From assembly GCA_037974665.1 (NCBI GenBank), contig CM075764.1:85492825-85556824 (forward strand): DNA of 64,000 nt, read 5' to 3'. The position numbers and the translations under genes are program-made. The stretch's first letter is position 1, and every line of letters starts with the position of its first letter. This stretch comes from Ehretia macrophylla (Eukaryota > Streptophyta > Magnoliopsida > Boraginales > Ehretiaceae). The notes under the pieces were generated by a model. That model was not told the DNA's origin and did no database searches. It worked only from the letters and a program-made list of their open reading frames with translations. Shown one piece after another: positions 47,010-57,132 of this stretch.

Positions 47010-47808
47010 TGTTAATGAATTAATTGATTGTCTATTGTTTTGCAAAAATCTAATTAGTTACCTTTTTGGATTTGCAGGAAAATTTTTATGAAGGAAAATT
47101 TTTAATGAAGGAATTTGCTTGGAAAGTTTCTAGAAAAAGTTTCAAAAAGGAAAAGTCTTACAAGAAAAAGTTCAAAGCAGATTTTCTTGAAGAAATTCTA
47201 GAGAGATCTAATTAACCATATTGGAGGAAAATTAAAAAGGCAAAACTTGGAGCACAATTCGTGGGATTTCTACAAGCTATCGTGCATATTTATATGAGTG
47301 CAGATCATGGAAAGAAGAAGAGAAGGAGAGTCATAGAAAAGCTGAAGAAGAATTTAGAAGAATCATGTTCCGTGTCATGTTGCAACACAGTTTATCTTGA
47401 GTACTTATTGTTCAGTGTTGCAACTTAGTCTGTGACAGTGAGTCATGAGTGACATGTATTTGTCTTTGAGTGATTAGTTTACTATCTTCTTTATTCATTC
47501 TTTGGGAGAAGAAGGTGTTGTTCTCGGGAGAGAACGTTGCAAGTCGAGGGGAGCTCGCCAAACAGAAGTTCATTAAGGAGTTCTTCATCGAGGCGTCAAA
47601 GGTTAAGAGGAAGTCTTTACTTGTGTAAGTCCATTGATGTTGTAACTTATTATATTGCTTAATGAACAGGTTTGTTGGACCAGGGGAGGTCCCGTGGACG
47701 TAGACCGCACAGTTGAACCACGTTAAATCTCGGTGTTCATACTTGCTGCATACCTTTATTTATTTTATTTAAATTTTGTTACAACAAGATAATAACCAGG
47801 AACTAACA
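47010..47808 (+). repeat. 3' LTR of the copia element
   Basis: Starts TGTTAATGAATTAATTGATT, ends CAGGAACTAACA, followed by the target duplication GTAGT. Confidence 0.9.
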
Positions 47809-47813
47809 GTAGT

Positions 47814-48340
47814 ACACATCTTCCATATAAAAGTCCAACCAATCTGGTTGTGAGAAAAAGGGCCCTTTGAGGAAATTATATGCCGACTTTACCGTGAATT
47901 CCCCTGAAGTTTCTCTATACCATAATAAATAATCATGCTGATCATTCCCCAAATAAACTCTCATATTCGCTCTATGTAGTAGAAGTTGGGCAAGTAAAAT
48001 AGTTTGAATCAAAGTCCAATGCCAGGATCTGTCCTCCATAGTAAAGGAGGCCATTTTTCTATCTGGATCAAACTCAGTTAAACATATCAAAGTGTCATAT
48101 GGAGATGCCTCTCATTTACCTACTAATCCTTCCATAAGCAAATTTGTTTTCCATTTCTCACAACCCACTTCAGTCCCTTGCAAATCATATTAGTCCTACT
48201 GTATATACTTTTGTATAGTTGAGAATCTGACCCGTTGCAATTGTAGTCAAGGAAGCCATTTTTGAAGTATTTTTCCTTTAACACTTCAACCCAAAGCAAC
48301 CCATTCTCTTTTATCAATTTCAGCCTAATTTTGCAAGTAA
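47814..48340 (-). pseudogene. LINE pol remnant: RT C-terminal region
   Basis: Minus-strand frames encode IKENGLLWVEVLKEKYFKN, YKSIYSRTNMICKGLKWVVR and, after a gap, DRSWHWTL..YLLWYRETSGEFTVKSAYNF. They match the connection region downstream of the catalytic core in plant LINE reverse transcriptases. The reading continues in 43813 and below once the copia element is removed. Confidence 0.75.
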
Positions 48341-48358
48341 AACCTCATTTATAAGTCT

Positions 48359-48867
48359 TGATGTGGCCAAGATAAACTGACCTGAGCTCACAATTATGAA
48401 ATCCTTAGAAGGGTCCAGGGAACGAACTGAGGTAAGCGTCAACCTTGCCGACCTCGTCCAATGGATGATAATTTTAGCTCAAGCTTGGCCTCATGACCAT
48501 CCACAAGCAGGTTTAGAGTCAAGATTTGTGAAGGTCGACTGATGATAAGCATGAGTAGAGTCCCAACATAAGGAAAATTCTTATGCAAAATGAGATAACT
48601 CCTAGGCCCTAGATATGGGGGATTTGCCCTTATCAACTCAAGTATTAAGTAATTATAAAATACCCATTGCTACAACGATAACAGGTAACTCAATTCGAGC
48701 CTAAATACCTCATGCCACCCCGCTCTTAAGCAATTCATCGGTCCACAACTGATTTAAGTGTCAGATGAGAACCTTAGGGGATACCTTGAGGTCATTTCTT
48801 TCCCAGCTAAACTTTCAGCAGGTCGACAAAGTTCACCTCAGCCCACTATCCAAATTTTACCTTAACA
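48359..48867 (+). repeat. 5' LTR of the second Tat-type gypsy element
   Basis: Starts TGATGTGGCCAAGAT and ends TACCTTAACA, directly before the primer site. The start coincides with the point where LINE similarity stops, so either the gypsy element inserted into the LINE or a later deletion joined them. The start is inferred from TG and loss of LINE similarity. Confidence 0.55.
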
Positions 48868-48869
48868 AG

Positions 48870-48889
48870 TTGGCGCCGTCTGTGGGAAC
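48870..48889 (+). other. Primer-binding site
   Basis: TTGGCGCCGTCTGTGGGAAC, two bases after the LTR end, matches the site at 7870-7889 with one internal difference and one at the last positions. Confidence 0.75.
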
Positions 48890-48920
48890 CCTTTAGTTCA
48901 ATCTCACTGAGAATACCACG

Positions 48921-51900
48921 ATGGTCAATATTTGTAGCCAAATCCATACCGATGAAAACTAAGTTAGCTTGGAAGAATTACCCCCACGGGTGACCATACC
49001 CCTAGAGGCTAATCCCTCATAGATAGTACCACAAGTCTCAATGCCGACTATTCCTACCCCCATACTAGCAATGTAGCCATACCTTATTTAGGGAAATATG
49101 CCCTCATTATCTCAGAAAGCAAATCTGCTGACCTTGTTTCAGATGTTTTATTGCTTGCAGGGTATGTTTAACTAGTTTGTGTAGACTCAAGGTCTAGCCC
49201 AGCCAATGGCAGTATCGATCTAATAGGCCTTAGCGACACCTATCCCTCTTACTGTGGCACTAGCACCCATAAGTCAACCAGCATCAACAACACCCGAGGT
49301 GGAAGAACTACCCCAGGGTCCTACGTATGAAGAAGACAATAGAAGGTCGACTGAACCCAAAGATAAAACAGATCGAAACAAAACTAATTGGCCCACGATA
49401 GCGTTCAGGGGGCATGAAGGCTCCCGAGTACAAGGGTACCAGCACCGAGCTCTGGTAGGGTATGCCAACTACCCATTTGTCAAAGAAGTAGTAGAATTTA
49501 TTACCTAGATTTGTTAGCTTAGAGACTTAATGAAATACTCAAGATTCAACCTCTAACTTGCTCTAGGAAGATCTACAAGCTTTGGAGACAAAGAACACCT
49601 TTTGATCTTCTCCTCTATGACCTTATTCCTTCTTGAAAATGATGAAGAATTGTGAGATTCTTCTTCTTGTTTCTCATAGCTTCTAACGTGTGGGAAGGAA
49701 AGAGATTTCTCTTTCTTCTCTCAATCTCAGTGTGAAAATTGTGCACTGGGGAAGGTTGAGGTGAGCTCTATTTATAGATGTGGAAAAGCTAAAGTAGTTA
49801 ATCCTTGTTGAAATAGGAGTTAGTTATTTCAGAATCCATGTAGGAAACTCTTAAACACTCCTATGCACCTTGAACCACAAGTAGTTCACTGCATATCAAC
49901 TATACATGTCACAACTCAACTCCACCACCTTTACCATGTGTCTCACGTGTCCCAAGAGGGGTCCAAAACCTCTCTTGCTAATCTTGCATTATTTTGTTAA
50001 ATTAATTATACTTAGATTCCAGAAAGATCCTCAACAGTTCTAAATAGGAAATTCTCCTAAATAGGAAACTTAGTTGCAATTGGATTCTAAATTTAGCAAC
50101 ACTTGACTACATAAGAAATAGCTAGGAAACTTAAACAATCATCTTAAGGTAGCAGGCTAGAAGAGGGACCAAAAGACATAAACAACTTCACTGCTAAAAA
50201 GACCAAAATGCCCCTACTAGCCCCATAGCACATTTAGGCTTTTCAACCTTAACATATTCCACTAAAAAGTTATGGTTGCACTTCAAGATGAATATTGTTA
50301 TTCACAAAAGCTTGTTGTACTATGTACAACCTTTGTCTTCAACTTACTAAGTAGAATGACCAGAATACTCATTCATGTAACACTCACAGACAAAAAAGAC
50401 ATTATTGTACTATATCTTCTTTGAATGCATCTTCTCATTGAGATATCTAAATCCTTTGAGTAACCATCCTTTGGATACGGAACACTTGATCTAGAGAGTG
50501 ACCCTCAAGCTAGATATCCGATATACCCCTTGGGTATACCATTAAGCTTAGATTTGGATAATCTACCGGATAATCACAAGGGAGCGATTACTCCATCACA
50601 TGACGACATGAATTCTATATTACATATGTATGTTTCAACTAGTCACACCCATATGTCCAACACATATAGCTGTTAACCCACAATTGAGGTATCACCTAAT
50701 GTGCATCAAAGCACATGAATCTGATTTCGTCAGTTCATCCAAATATGCTCAAGATTAAGAGTATTGATCACTTAGTAGCTTAAGGTATATTTGATCTCTA
50801 TCTTTGATAGTACCTATTGAGAGATCATACCTAAGTGGTCCGTTCAATATGTGACACATACATACTCATGAGACTTAGTCCAGGAACCTATTAATAACCA
50901 AGGCAGGTCACCCTTCTCAAGAGACTATATCACTATAACCTAAACCATGATGAAGTGCCTAGCTCCATCATTCGGTTATGAACTAAATCTAGAACCAAAC
51001 GTCTATGATTAGTCATTCTCTACTCGGTCACTGTGCATCTGAGTCATTCACTCTAGATCAAGGACCTCTATACAAGCAAATACACATAAATAAGATAGAG
51101 AGAATAAGAATGAATGTTTTAGTTAATACTAACAATAATAATATGTATCCAATATGTTTGAAATGTCATGTGCTAGTGAGCTTTAGGGCATACTAATCCC
51201 AACAACGACAACCACCCATTTGCTAGAGAAGTTATTCTAGAGCCAATGCCATATGCATACAAACTCTTTACCTTGCTGACCTACAATAGTACTGGGGATC
51301 TTGAAGATCACCTCATGATTTTTGACCACCACATGACATTCTATGACGTCCCAAATAAGATCAAGTACAGGGCCTTTATGCTCATATTGGTCGTATCAAC
51401 TCGAAAATAGTTCTCAAGCCTTCCAACAGGCTCTATCCAGAATTTTTGCCAATTGGCAAAGATCATCCTGGATAGATTCGTCAGCAGCAAGAAGCTACCA
51501 AGTCTCACTACCTTTTTACTTTCTATCAAGCTACACAAAAGCTAGACTCTATGGGAGTTCACACAACAGTTTAACCAGGCAACGCTTGAAGTTCTCAACT
51601 TGGACCAATTTGGGGCTCTAGTTGCTTTCATGAAGGGACTACAATTTAGACCTTTCCAATCCTAACTGGCTAGAAGAATGCCTCGGGGTCTCACGGAATT
51701 CATGGCTCAAGCAATAAACTACATTAATTCCGAGAAGGTTATGATGGCCAAAAAGGAAGAAGATAAGGAAAGAGCCACGAAAGGAAGTTCGACAAAAGGG
51801 TAAAGCTAGGGAAGGGGAAAAGTAAAAAGGAGGTCAGAAAGATAAGTCTGAAGTTGTCGGGGGAGGTTAGCGAGGAAGATTTGAGAGATATACCCTGTTA

Positions 51901-52260
51901 AACACCCGAGGGTGGAGATTTTGCACGAGATTAGAAAAAGTAAGGATCTCAGATGGCCTAGGAAAATGATGGGGAACCTGGAAAAACATAATAAAGACAA
52001 ATATTATTGGTTCCATAGGGACCATGGGCATAATACGAAGGATTGTTGACAGTTAAAGGATGAAATAGAAGCCTTGATCAAACAGGGCCAATTGAACAAG
52101 TTTGTAGCTGGGAACCAAGAACGTCACCACAAACAAGAGCTGAGGAGAGAGAGAGATCGAAGCTAGGGCAGGAATGGAAACAACAAACACCTAGGAGTCG
52201 TGGAGACCATTACTAAAGGGATGGCATCCGGAGGCGAAAGTAGTGCTGGGAGGAAGTCTT
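48921..52260 (+). pseudogene. gag of the second gypsy element, broken and interrupted
   Basis: A start like that of the first element (ATGGTCAATA) is followed by stop-rich sequence, then an open piece (49254-49508) ending NYPFVKEVVEFIT. After the solo LTR, coding similarity resumes with NHPFAREVILEPMPYAYK, STGDLEDHLMIF and, frame-shifted, QNFCQLAKIILDRFVSSKKL and FGALVAFMKGLQFRPF. It then reaches a degenerate C-terminal segment (WFHRDHGHNTKDC type; 52007-52060). The PF(V/A)(K/R)EV block is present on both sides of the solo LTR. Confidence 0.65.
49512..51204 (-). repeat. Long copia solo LTR (Angela-like), minus orientation
   Basis: On the minus strand it starts TGTTGGGATTAGTATGCCCT and ends ..CTCTAAGCTAACA, 1693 bp. 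The start resembles Angela-type copia LTRs of plants, which are about this long. It lies inside gypsy gag. The 5-bp flanks (AGATT and ACGAC) do not match, but a 30-40 bp gag segment is present in two diverged copies, one on each side. Confidence 0.6.
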
Positions 52261-53275
52261 ATCTTAAGTAGGCAAAAGGTGAATCACTAAACAAACGACC
52301 AAAGGTTGATGAGCTAATCACATTCATATCAGCCGACCTGGAGGGACTTATCCTCCCGCATGATGATCCTTGTTGGTATAGGAAACAATGGTAAATTACT
52401 TGGTGAAAAGAATCATGGTGGACATAGGAATCTCAATTGAGGTCCTGTTTTTGAAAGCTTTTTGTAAGCTCATACTGAGCAAAGACAAGTTACGGCTATT
52501 AAAGGCTACTTTATCTGAGTTCACAAGAGAAGCTTTCCATCCCGAGGAGGTCATCAACTTACCTTTTACCTTGGGAGAATGAGATTGGAAGGTCACGATA
52601 ATGGCCAACTTTATTATCTTGAATTGTGAGTCTAGCTACAACGGGATCCTAGGACGAGTGACGTTGAATAAACTTTGAGCCATAACATCCCCTACTACCA
52701 GGTTATGAGGTTTCCAACACCTTGGGGATAGCCAAGGTGAGGGAAGATCATCTAGCAGCTTGGGAGTGCTACACGACTTCGCTAAAGATCTGAGGGCCTC
52801 TGTATGGCAGTTGGAGATACCCGAAGAAAAAAAAGATGTGAAGAAGGGGACCCCAGTTGATGACCTTGATGATATCGAGATATCAAGAGATTAGAAAGTG
52901 AAGATCGGGAGTGAGCTCTCACCCGACCTCCATAAAGGTATAACTGATTTTCTCTCTAAAAATGAACATATATTTGCCTAGTTTTCCACTTACATAACAA
53001 GTGTGGACCCGAGTGTAATGGTCCATTGATTGAACATGGACCCTACCTTTTGTCTCATCAGACAAAAGAAGATGCAATTTGGGGTAAAAAGAAATCTAAT
53101 CATTCGAGAAGAGGTCAAAAAATTGCTAAGTGTCGGACACATCAGAGATGTCTGAATGGTTAGCCAATATGGTACTTGTAGCAAAGAGCCTGGGTAAATA
53201 ACGACTTTGTATTGATTACACCGACTTCAACAAGGTATGCCCTAAAGATTGCTATTTTCTGCCGAGGATAGATTA
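52261..53275 (+). pseudogene. Protease and start of RT of the second gypsy element
   Basis: The protease part (about 52380-52680) reads RIMVDIGISIEVLFLKAF and ANFIILNCESSYNGILGRVT. The DTG active-site triad is altered (VDIG), so the enzyme would be inactive. RT begins near 53040 (DPTFCLIRQKKMQFGVK, REEVKKLLSVGHI, CIDYTDFNKVCPKDCYFLPR) and stops at the MITE border with an in-frame TAG. Stops are also seen near 52580, 52678, 52893 and 52980. Confidence 0.7.
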
Positions 53276-54126
53276 GGTAGACTTAGACCATGGCTCCACC
53301 CATAGTCTAAGTCCTCTAATTTGTTGACACATCATCATACTTAAATCTCTTACAACACTTCAAACGTTTAATAAATTATAAAAAAAACCCACATTCCTTA
53401 ATAATTTTTTGATCACCGGAGTTTAGCCGGAATAGTTTCCGGCGAACTTCAAAACTCTAATTTTCTACATTAATTTTTGATGATTTTTAGATCAAAATAT
53501 TGTTCTATTTGTTTTAAGCATGAATATAACCTCCAAATATATTATTTTACCTCCTAATCAAACCCACTTAAGAAGGGGAAATTCTTAGTTGTTGTTTCTT
53601 TGATAGTAATAAGTAGTGGCTTCTCAAGGTGGTTGCGGGGTTCAGAACTAGTGGATTTGGGTGAAAGGGTATAAGGTTCGTGTGAAGATAGTGAAATTTT
53701 TTTTAGGGAGGGTGATGGGTTTAGTTAAAGATAAAAAGGAAAAAATGGTAGTAGTAGATGTGCTTTGAGAAAGGGAAATGGGTTTGTTAGGATGAAGATG
53801 GTGAAGGTGAATGTAGAAATTGTGGACGAATGTGGTGGGTTTATTGTGGTAAAGAGGAAAAAAATGGTAAATGTAAAGATGGTGGGTTTGTTGGAGGTAA
53901 ATGTGGTAGAGTAAAGGTGATCAATTTGTTGGGTTAAAAAAGGTGGTAGAGGTAGTGGTGAAAATAATGGAAGGTGAATGTGGTAGTCAGAATGGTGGGC
54001 AAGTTTTGTCAAATGAAGGAAGAGAGATGGAGGAAGAGAGAAAACTATAATTTTGCATAATTATGGGGTAATTTTGCAATTATTAAAGGACTTAGACCAT
54101 AAGTGAGGCCGTGGTCTAAGTCCACC
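53276..54126. mobile_element. MITE with palindromic terminal inverted repeats
   Basis: Terminal repeats of 39 bp: left 53276-53314 and right 54088-54126, about 32 of 39 positions matching when inverted. Each terminal repeat is itself a near palindrome (GGACTTAGACC .. GGTCTAAGTCC). TA flanks both ends (53274-53275 and 54127-54128). The interior is GTG/GGT-rich on the plus strand without transposase motifs. It is inserted in gypsy RT. Class not assigned. Confidence 0.65.
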
Positions 54127-55690
54127 TAAGAATCTCCCAAAATAACTTGGCAAAGGTACAAAGATAAGATTTGATGGAGTAATTCTAAAAGAATGGTTGA
54201 AAGTCAGTATATAAGAGTAGTATTGAAAATGGCTCGCATAAAATGATAGGAATACCCTTTTATTATTATTATTATTATATATAATGTGTTTATTGTTTAC
54301 TAAGATCATTTATGAATAATAAAGGGCCAGTTTTGTAATGTGTTATATATAAAAGGACATTTTGTTCATTTGATAAATAAACAATGCAACATGTGCATGA
54401 TAAGTTTATTTATTTATAAGATTAAAATTATTTTTTGAAATGCCAATATATGAATTGTTTCATTATTCGTTATTATTATTATTTATTGTTTATTGATTAT
54501 TATTATTATTGTTGTTATATTTATTTTTATTCTTAAGATAATAACATGTATATAAATGGATAGTTGTAAGATATATTATATTTTGCAAAGGCATTTTAGT
54601 CATTTAACAAATGAGTTCAATCTTATTGGAATGACCTAATCCCATGTGTTGTATGTAATGAGTAATCTCAAATTGGAAGGAATCAGATTACCTAGGGAAT
54701 AAGTTTTCTATGTTGATTATCTCATCATCCTATTTTCAATCCATTTTCAATCTATTCCACAATACACTACCCCTGTATGGTCGTTTTCAGTGCTTCGACC
54801 ATTTGGTGGGTAGCACCCAACTTTCCCATTCTTCTCTTCTTGCTTTTTTTCTTACTTTTTTTTTTTCTCTCTTTATTCTTTTTTCACTACTTTTGCATCT
54901 AGTTTTTGTAAGTTCTTGTTAGCTTCGGTCTTTTCTATTGTGAGTTTAGTTATGATGCTGTGTGTTTGGATTGTCACCATTGTACGCCTCTGCTCTTTTC
55001 GATCAACTATACTACTGGTTCTGACCCCTAACCCTGTTATGTTAAGCATCCGTGTAGGTGTAGTTGGAGAGCTCAAGTGAACTTCACCTTCATCACAAGA
55101 GGTTTGGATTTTTGCGTACCATTTGAAGTATCCATCCGTCTTCCTCTATTGGAGTTACACATCGCCTTTCCACATGTTGTTTCATAGATTGCCTTGGTGA
55201 GCTCTTTTCACATATGTGACGGTTTTGACAAGTATTTGATGGTTTGTCTTAGGATGAGAGTATAACCGTTGTTAACTTTAGTAACCTTTTTATTTAGGTC
55301 TTTTTTCTTATTTGTATTTGTATTTTATATTTGTATTTTATTTTTTTAACCCCCTATATAGTTCGAATCTAAGTCTCCTTTATATCTATTTTATTTATTT
55401 AATAAATATGTTACTAGACAAAAAAAAAAAACGAAAATTAATACTTATCACTTCCAAATAACAGAGGCAACTTGAAAATGGTGACGACACAAGGGACGTA
55501 CTGCATAATTAATTAACCCCAATTTCACAGTCGCTCACGCTTCAGATATTTTCTTCAAGTTTTATTAAATAGAAAAAAAAAAAAAATAATAATAATATCT
55601 ACTCTTGTGATAAACCCACTCAATGCCCTTCCCAGCAACTGCTTCTTTTCAAAGGTAAAACCAAAACCAAAACCAAAACCAATTATTAGT
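54127..55690. other. Intergenic DNA with inverted copy of the dispersed repeat and upstream region of the DUF3531-like gene
   Basis: About 54340-54700 is a diverged inverted copy of the repeat at about 2700-3110 (TCATTTAACAAATGAGTTC, ATGTATATAAATGG and AATTGGAAGGAATC blocks). 54710-55400 is AT-rich with no gene. Nearest the gene are T- and A-runs. No convincing TATA box was singled out. Confidence 0.4.
55661..55684. repeat. (CCAAAA)n in the leader
   Basis: About four copies of CCAAAA directly upstream of the start codon at 55693. Confidence 0.8.
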
Positions 55691-55692
55691 AA

Positions 55693-57132
55693 ATGGAATT
55701 ACACTGCTCATGTACGCAACAAGCACACCATTATTCCTATATCTTCTTCAGCTCTCAAACGAGGCTATGGAAACCCCACTTTGTAGCAATGCCACAGAGG
55801 CATGTACTTGTTCCATTAGCATCATCGAAATCGACTTCGAAAGACGGCAACGAGAGTACAAGTAACGGCGGCGGTGGTGGTGGTGGGGTTTTGAATGGGA
55901 AGGTTGGTGCAAAAGGGTCTGGAACGACGGCGAGGAGTCGGAGACTGTTGAAGGTTCGAGAGGATAAGAGGAAACGTGAATATGATCGTCTTCATAATTA
56001 TCCCGCTTGGGCCAAGTACTCTTCTTCATTCATTCATTCATTTCCATAATGTTTTTGTATTTTGTTATTGTGGAGTCATGATTATAATGTTACGAGAGAG
56101 TTTTAATGGTAATGAATTGTCCACGTAAAGATTTAATGATGATGATATCACCGTGTAGTTTTGATAAAACGATGTGGACAATTCATTATCATTGAGTCTC
56201 TCTCTCGTACTCTTCTTCATTCATCTCATTTCCATAATGTTTTTGTATTTTGTTCTTGTGGAGTCATTGTAATGTTACACGAGAGAGAGTTTCAATGGTG
56301 GTGAATTGTCTATGTAAAGATTCAATGATGATGATATCACCGTGTAGTGTTGATAAAATGATGTAGACAATTCATTGTCATTGAGTCTCTCTCGTAATTA
56401 TCCCGCTTGGGCCAAGTACTCTCCTTCATTCATCCATTTCCGTAAATGTTTTTGTATTTTTTTTTTCTTGTGGAAATAGCAGCATCCCCATGTTTTTCCG
56501 TGAATGCATATTATCAATGGACTTGTAGCATCTTATATCGTTATAATATTAGGAGAGATCCTGTGGCAATAAGTTGTCCAGGTAGAGATTCAATGGTGAT
56601 GATATGTCAATGTAGTTATGATAAAATGATGTAGATAATTCATCACCATTGTATTTCTCATAACATTATGTGGTATGAGAAGATCCCTGAATAGCATAAT
56701 TGGTAGTTTTAGTCCTAAATTTTTTAGAAAGTTTGCACAATAGCGTTATTTCATATTTTCTTGTCGAGGGTGAGTATTGTTTATACCATAGATACAATTT
56801 TAGTCCACAACGTGTAAAATAAGTTTGAATAGTACCATCGGTTAATGTTTTCATGGGGGTGATATGTAGCCTCTTTTAAAAGGTTATGGACTAAGACTGT
56901 AATTACAGTAACACAGCTTAATATGTACTTCTGGCAAGCCATTAGTCCTTATCTTTTTTTTAATGTCTCAGTGTGATTGTTGCTTTTGATTATTAATGAA
57001 TTGCATTGTTTATATTGGTGTTTTGATATGTGGGATTCATGTAGGGTGTTAGAAGATGCATGCCGAAACGATGCTGAGTTGCGTGCTGTTCTTGGTGATA
57101 GTATTGGTAATCCAGAGCTTATGAGGAAAAAG
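55693..57132 (+). CDS. DUF3531-like, probably plastid-targeted protein; exons 1 and 2, rest outside the window
   Basis: Exon 1 is 55693-56015 and exon 2 is 57045-57132. They are joined by a GT-AG intron that splits a Lys codon (AA|G), and exon 2 ends in phase 0 before GTGAAAAC. Together they encode 137 residues. The Ser/Thr-rich, low-acid N-terminus (MELHCSCTQQAHHYSYIFF) is like a plastid transit peptide, followed by a Gly-rich linker. A conserved stretch then begins: REDKRKREYDRLHNYPAWAK, VLEDACRNDAELRAVLGDSI, GNPELMRKK. The last part matches my memory of plant DUF3531 proteins (Arabidopsis At5g08400/At4g29400 type), whose function is poorly defined. The remaining exons were not found before 58918, where a retrotransposon begins, so they should lie beyond 64000. 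No start other than 55693 gives the transit-peptide-like region. Confidence 0.6.
56016..56660 (+). repeat. Threefold tandem duplication in intron 1, each unit with a hairpin
   Basis: Units start near 56016, 56207 and 56394. Each holds TTCATTTCC.TAATGTTTTT and TTGTGGAGTCAT (or a variant), and an inverted repeat: arm 56092-56124 (ACGAGAGAGTTTTAATGG..) pairs with 56174-56206. Unit 2 pairs likewise, and unit 3 is more decayed. The third unit starts with a copy of the end of exon 1 (TAATTATCCCGCTTGGGCCA) including its donor site, exactly 400 bp downstream of the original. Confidence 0.8.

Larger units (their letters stand above)
43814..47808 (+). mobile_element. Non-autonomous Ty1/copia retrotransposon (gag only) inserted in the LINE
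   Basis: Two 799-bp LTRs (43814-44612 and 47010-47808) frame a 2.4-kb internal region. The target duplication GTAGT is perfect (43809-43813, 47809-47813). A tRNA-Met-type primer site (TGGCATTAGAGC) follows the 5' LTR and a purine-rich tract (AAATGGGTAGAT) precedes the 3' LTR. Only a gag remnant is present, with no protease, integrase, RT or RNase H, so transposition needed a helper. LTR layout and gag type point to copia. Nine exact copies of the palindrome GTTGCAAC occur in it. Confidence 0.88.
42849..48358 (-). mobile_element. Non-LTR retrotransposon (LINE), truncated and split by a copia element
   Basis: The element reads on the minus strand from 48358 to 47814 and resumes at 43813 down to an A-rich 3' tail (T-run on the plus strand at 42849-42869). 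Recognisable parts are the C-terminal RT region (LLWVEVLKEKYFKN, CKGLKWVVRNGKQICLW), the YRETSGEFTVKSAYNFL segment, a zinc-binding segment (CRECGATRENLDHVFWAC) and an RNase H-like end (WVGGLTVNLMISTNITAKLV). Stops and frame shifts are frequent. The 5' part is missing where the gypsy LTR at 48359 begins. Confidence 0.8.
48359..53275 (+). mobile_element. Second Tat-type gypsy element, 5' part only, heavily decayed
   Basis: Layout is an LTR (48359-48867), a primer site, gag, protease and the start of reverse transcriptase, then it is cut by the MITE at 53276. No RT continuation or 3' LTR is recognised beyond 54126. The gag and protease frames are clearly related to the element at 7496-17386. A 1.7-kb solo LTR interrupts gag at 49512-51204. 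Many stops in all domains show it is older than the first element. Confidence 0.75.

Noticed and set aside
51005-51196. Small plus-strand frame at the end of the long solo LTR
   Set aside because: Lies entirely within the minus-oriented LTR and is not coding.
53725-54012. 95-codon Phe/Thr/Pro-rich minus-strand frame in the MITE
   Set aside because: Caused by GTG/GGT-rich simple sequence; no transposase motif.
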